A DNA stretch of 64,000 bases from Circinella minor (lineage: Eukaryota > Mucoromycota > Mucoromycetes > Mucorales > Lichtheimiaceae), in assembly GCA_016758965.1 (NCBI GenBank), contig JAEPRB010000112.1, positions 62,001 through 126,000 of the forward strand. Reading direction: 5' to 3'. Shown here one piece after another: positions 63,322 to 64,000 of this stretch; position 1 is the stretch's first letter; each line of letters starts with the position of its first letter. The notes beneath the pieces were generated by a model that was not told where the DNA came from, made no database searches, and saw nothing but the letters and a program-made list of their open reading frames with translations. Position numbers and translations under genes: made by a program.

Positions 63322-64000
63322 AACTTAAAAAAAAAAAAGTTCTGTGTTTTCGTGTTATTGTTTTTTTTTTGTTTGTAGTTAAGTTGAAATTCTCGAAAAA
63401 AAAGAGATGGCTATAGTAAGTTCTTTTTATTTCTTATATATATATATATATATATAAATATATATAAAAGAAAGAAGGGGAGGGTGAGAGAGGATAAAAG
63501 GCACACAGAGAAAAAAAAAAAGAAGAAGAAAGAAAATCGGGCAACTGCAACTAAAGTTTCGCCCTGACTGACTTTTTTTTTTTTTTTTTTTTGACTCTAT
63601 GGAACTGAGTTTTTCTTACTTATAATAAAAGATCCTTATTTTTTTATGTATAAGATCCCGATCCCGGCTTGAATATTTTTTTATGAGAAATGTCCTTTTT
63701 AAGGAGATAGGAGGAGGAGGAGGAGAAGGAAATGATCATACAACAAGTAGAATAAAAAGAAACTATCTTTTATGCAAGAAGTTTTAAATATCAAATGGTT
63801 AATTATTATGAAAAAAGATAATAATCTTGTTTCAATTTCATATACATACTCTTATCCCCCCTCCCATCGCACACAATCTCTACTAAAGTCTCTTTTTTAA
63901 ACTTTTTATTAAATAAATAATTCTCAAACACTTTAAAAAAAAAAAACACAGGGTCAGTAGCGGAAAGAGCGGAATCTATTTATTCTTAATACATTGGGTT
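63322..64000. other. Upstream region of the Munc13-like gene
   Basis: Promoter-side DNA with TA repeats (63439-63468), purine-rich tracts (63470-63535), a long T run (63572-63591) and a GGAGGAGGAGG tract near 63711. No coding sequence is supported up to the window edge. Confidence 0.5.

Noticed and set aside
1..64000. CRISPR arrays, bacterial operons or phage modules
   Set aside because: No regularly spaced repeats with unique spacers, no ribosome-binding sites or operon spacing; the intron-rich genes are clearly fungal.

Overview
The window is nuclear DNA from an AT-rich filamentous fungus, most likely a Mucoromycota (Mucorales-like) species; I cannot fix the genus. The reasons are many short introns (about 50-150 nt, GTAAGT/GTATGT donors and TAG acceptors), long homopolymer and microsatellite tracts, poly-Asn/Gln proteins, and a gene set of fungal families that includes a long tandem-CH/spectrin-like protein.

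Left part (1-11 kb): the 5' portion of a large minus-strand actin-crosslinker-like gene runs off the left edge. After an AT-rich spacer with decayed coding fragments comes a complete 11-exon GABA/choline-type APC permease (minus). From 11.5 to 17.1 kb lies relic-rich DNA: unrecognised minus-strand coding fragments and a degraded non-LTR retrotransposon (plus) with a (TAA)n tail.

Middle (19-43 kb): an AreA-N-domain (DUF1752) protein without a GATA finger (plus), a frameshifted pseudogene (plus), a CYSTM mini-protein (minus), mitochondrial ribosomal protein uL22m (minus), a 10-exon Bre4/ArAE-type membrane transporter (minus), a PUF-repeat RNA-binding protein (plus) and a 13-exon DHA2-type MFS drug transporter (minus). 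The stretch 43-49 kb is gene-poor and holds a PIF/Harbinger-like transposase remnant, a TATA-proximal tandem repeat and other relics.

Right part (49-64 kb) is compact: a universal stress protein (plus), SAC3 mRNA-export scaffold (minus), a decayed coiled-coil gene, RIX1/PELP1 ribosome-biogenesis factor (plus) and a 13-exon Munc13/Ync13-like exocytosis protein (minus). SAC3 and RIX1 are divergent; RIX1 and the Munc13-like gene are convergent.

The exon models were assembled by hand by checking that GT..AG junctions keep the reading frame; for every complete multi-exon gene the summed exon lengths are a multiple of three. I see no biosynthetic cluster, CRISPR array, tRNA or rRNA, and no convincing new multi-gene system. 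The most unusual items are the fungal spectraplakin-like gene, the AreA-N-only protein, the unrecognised relics at 11.6-13.0 kb and 22.4-23.3 kb, and the TATA-linked repeat at 45.6 kb.
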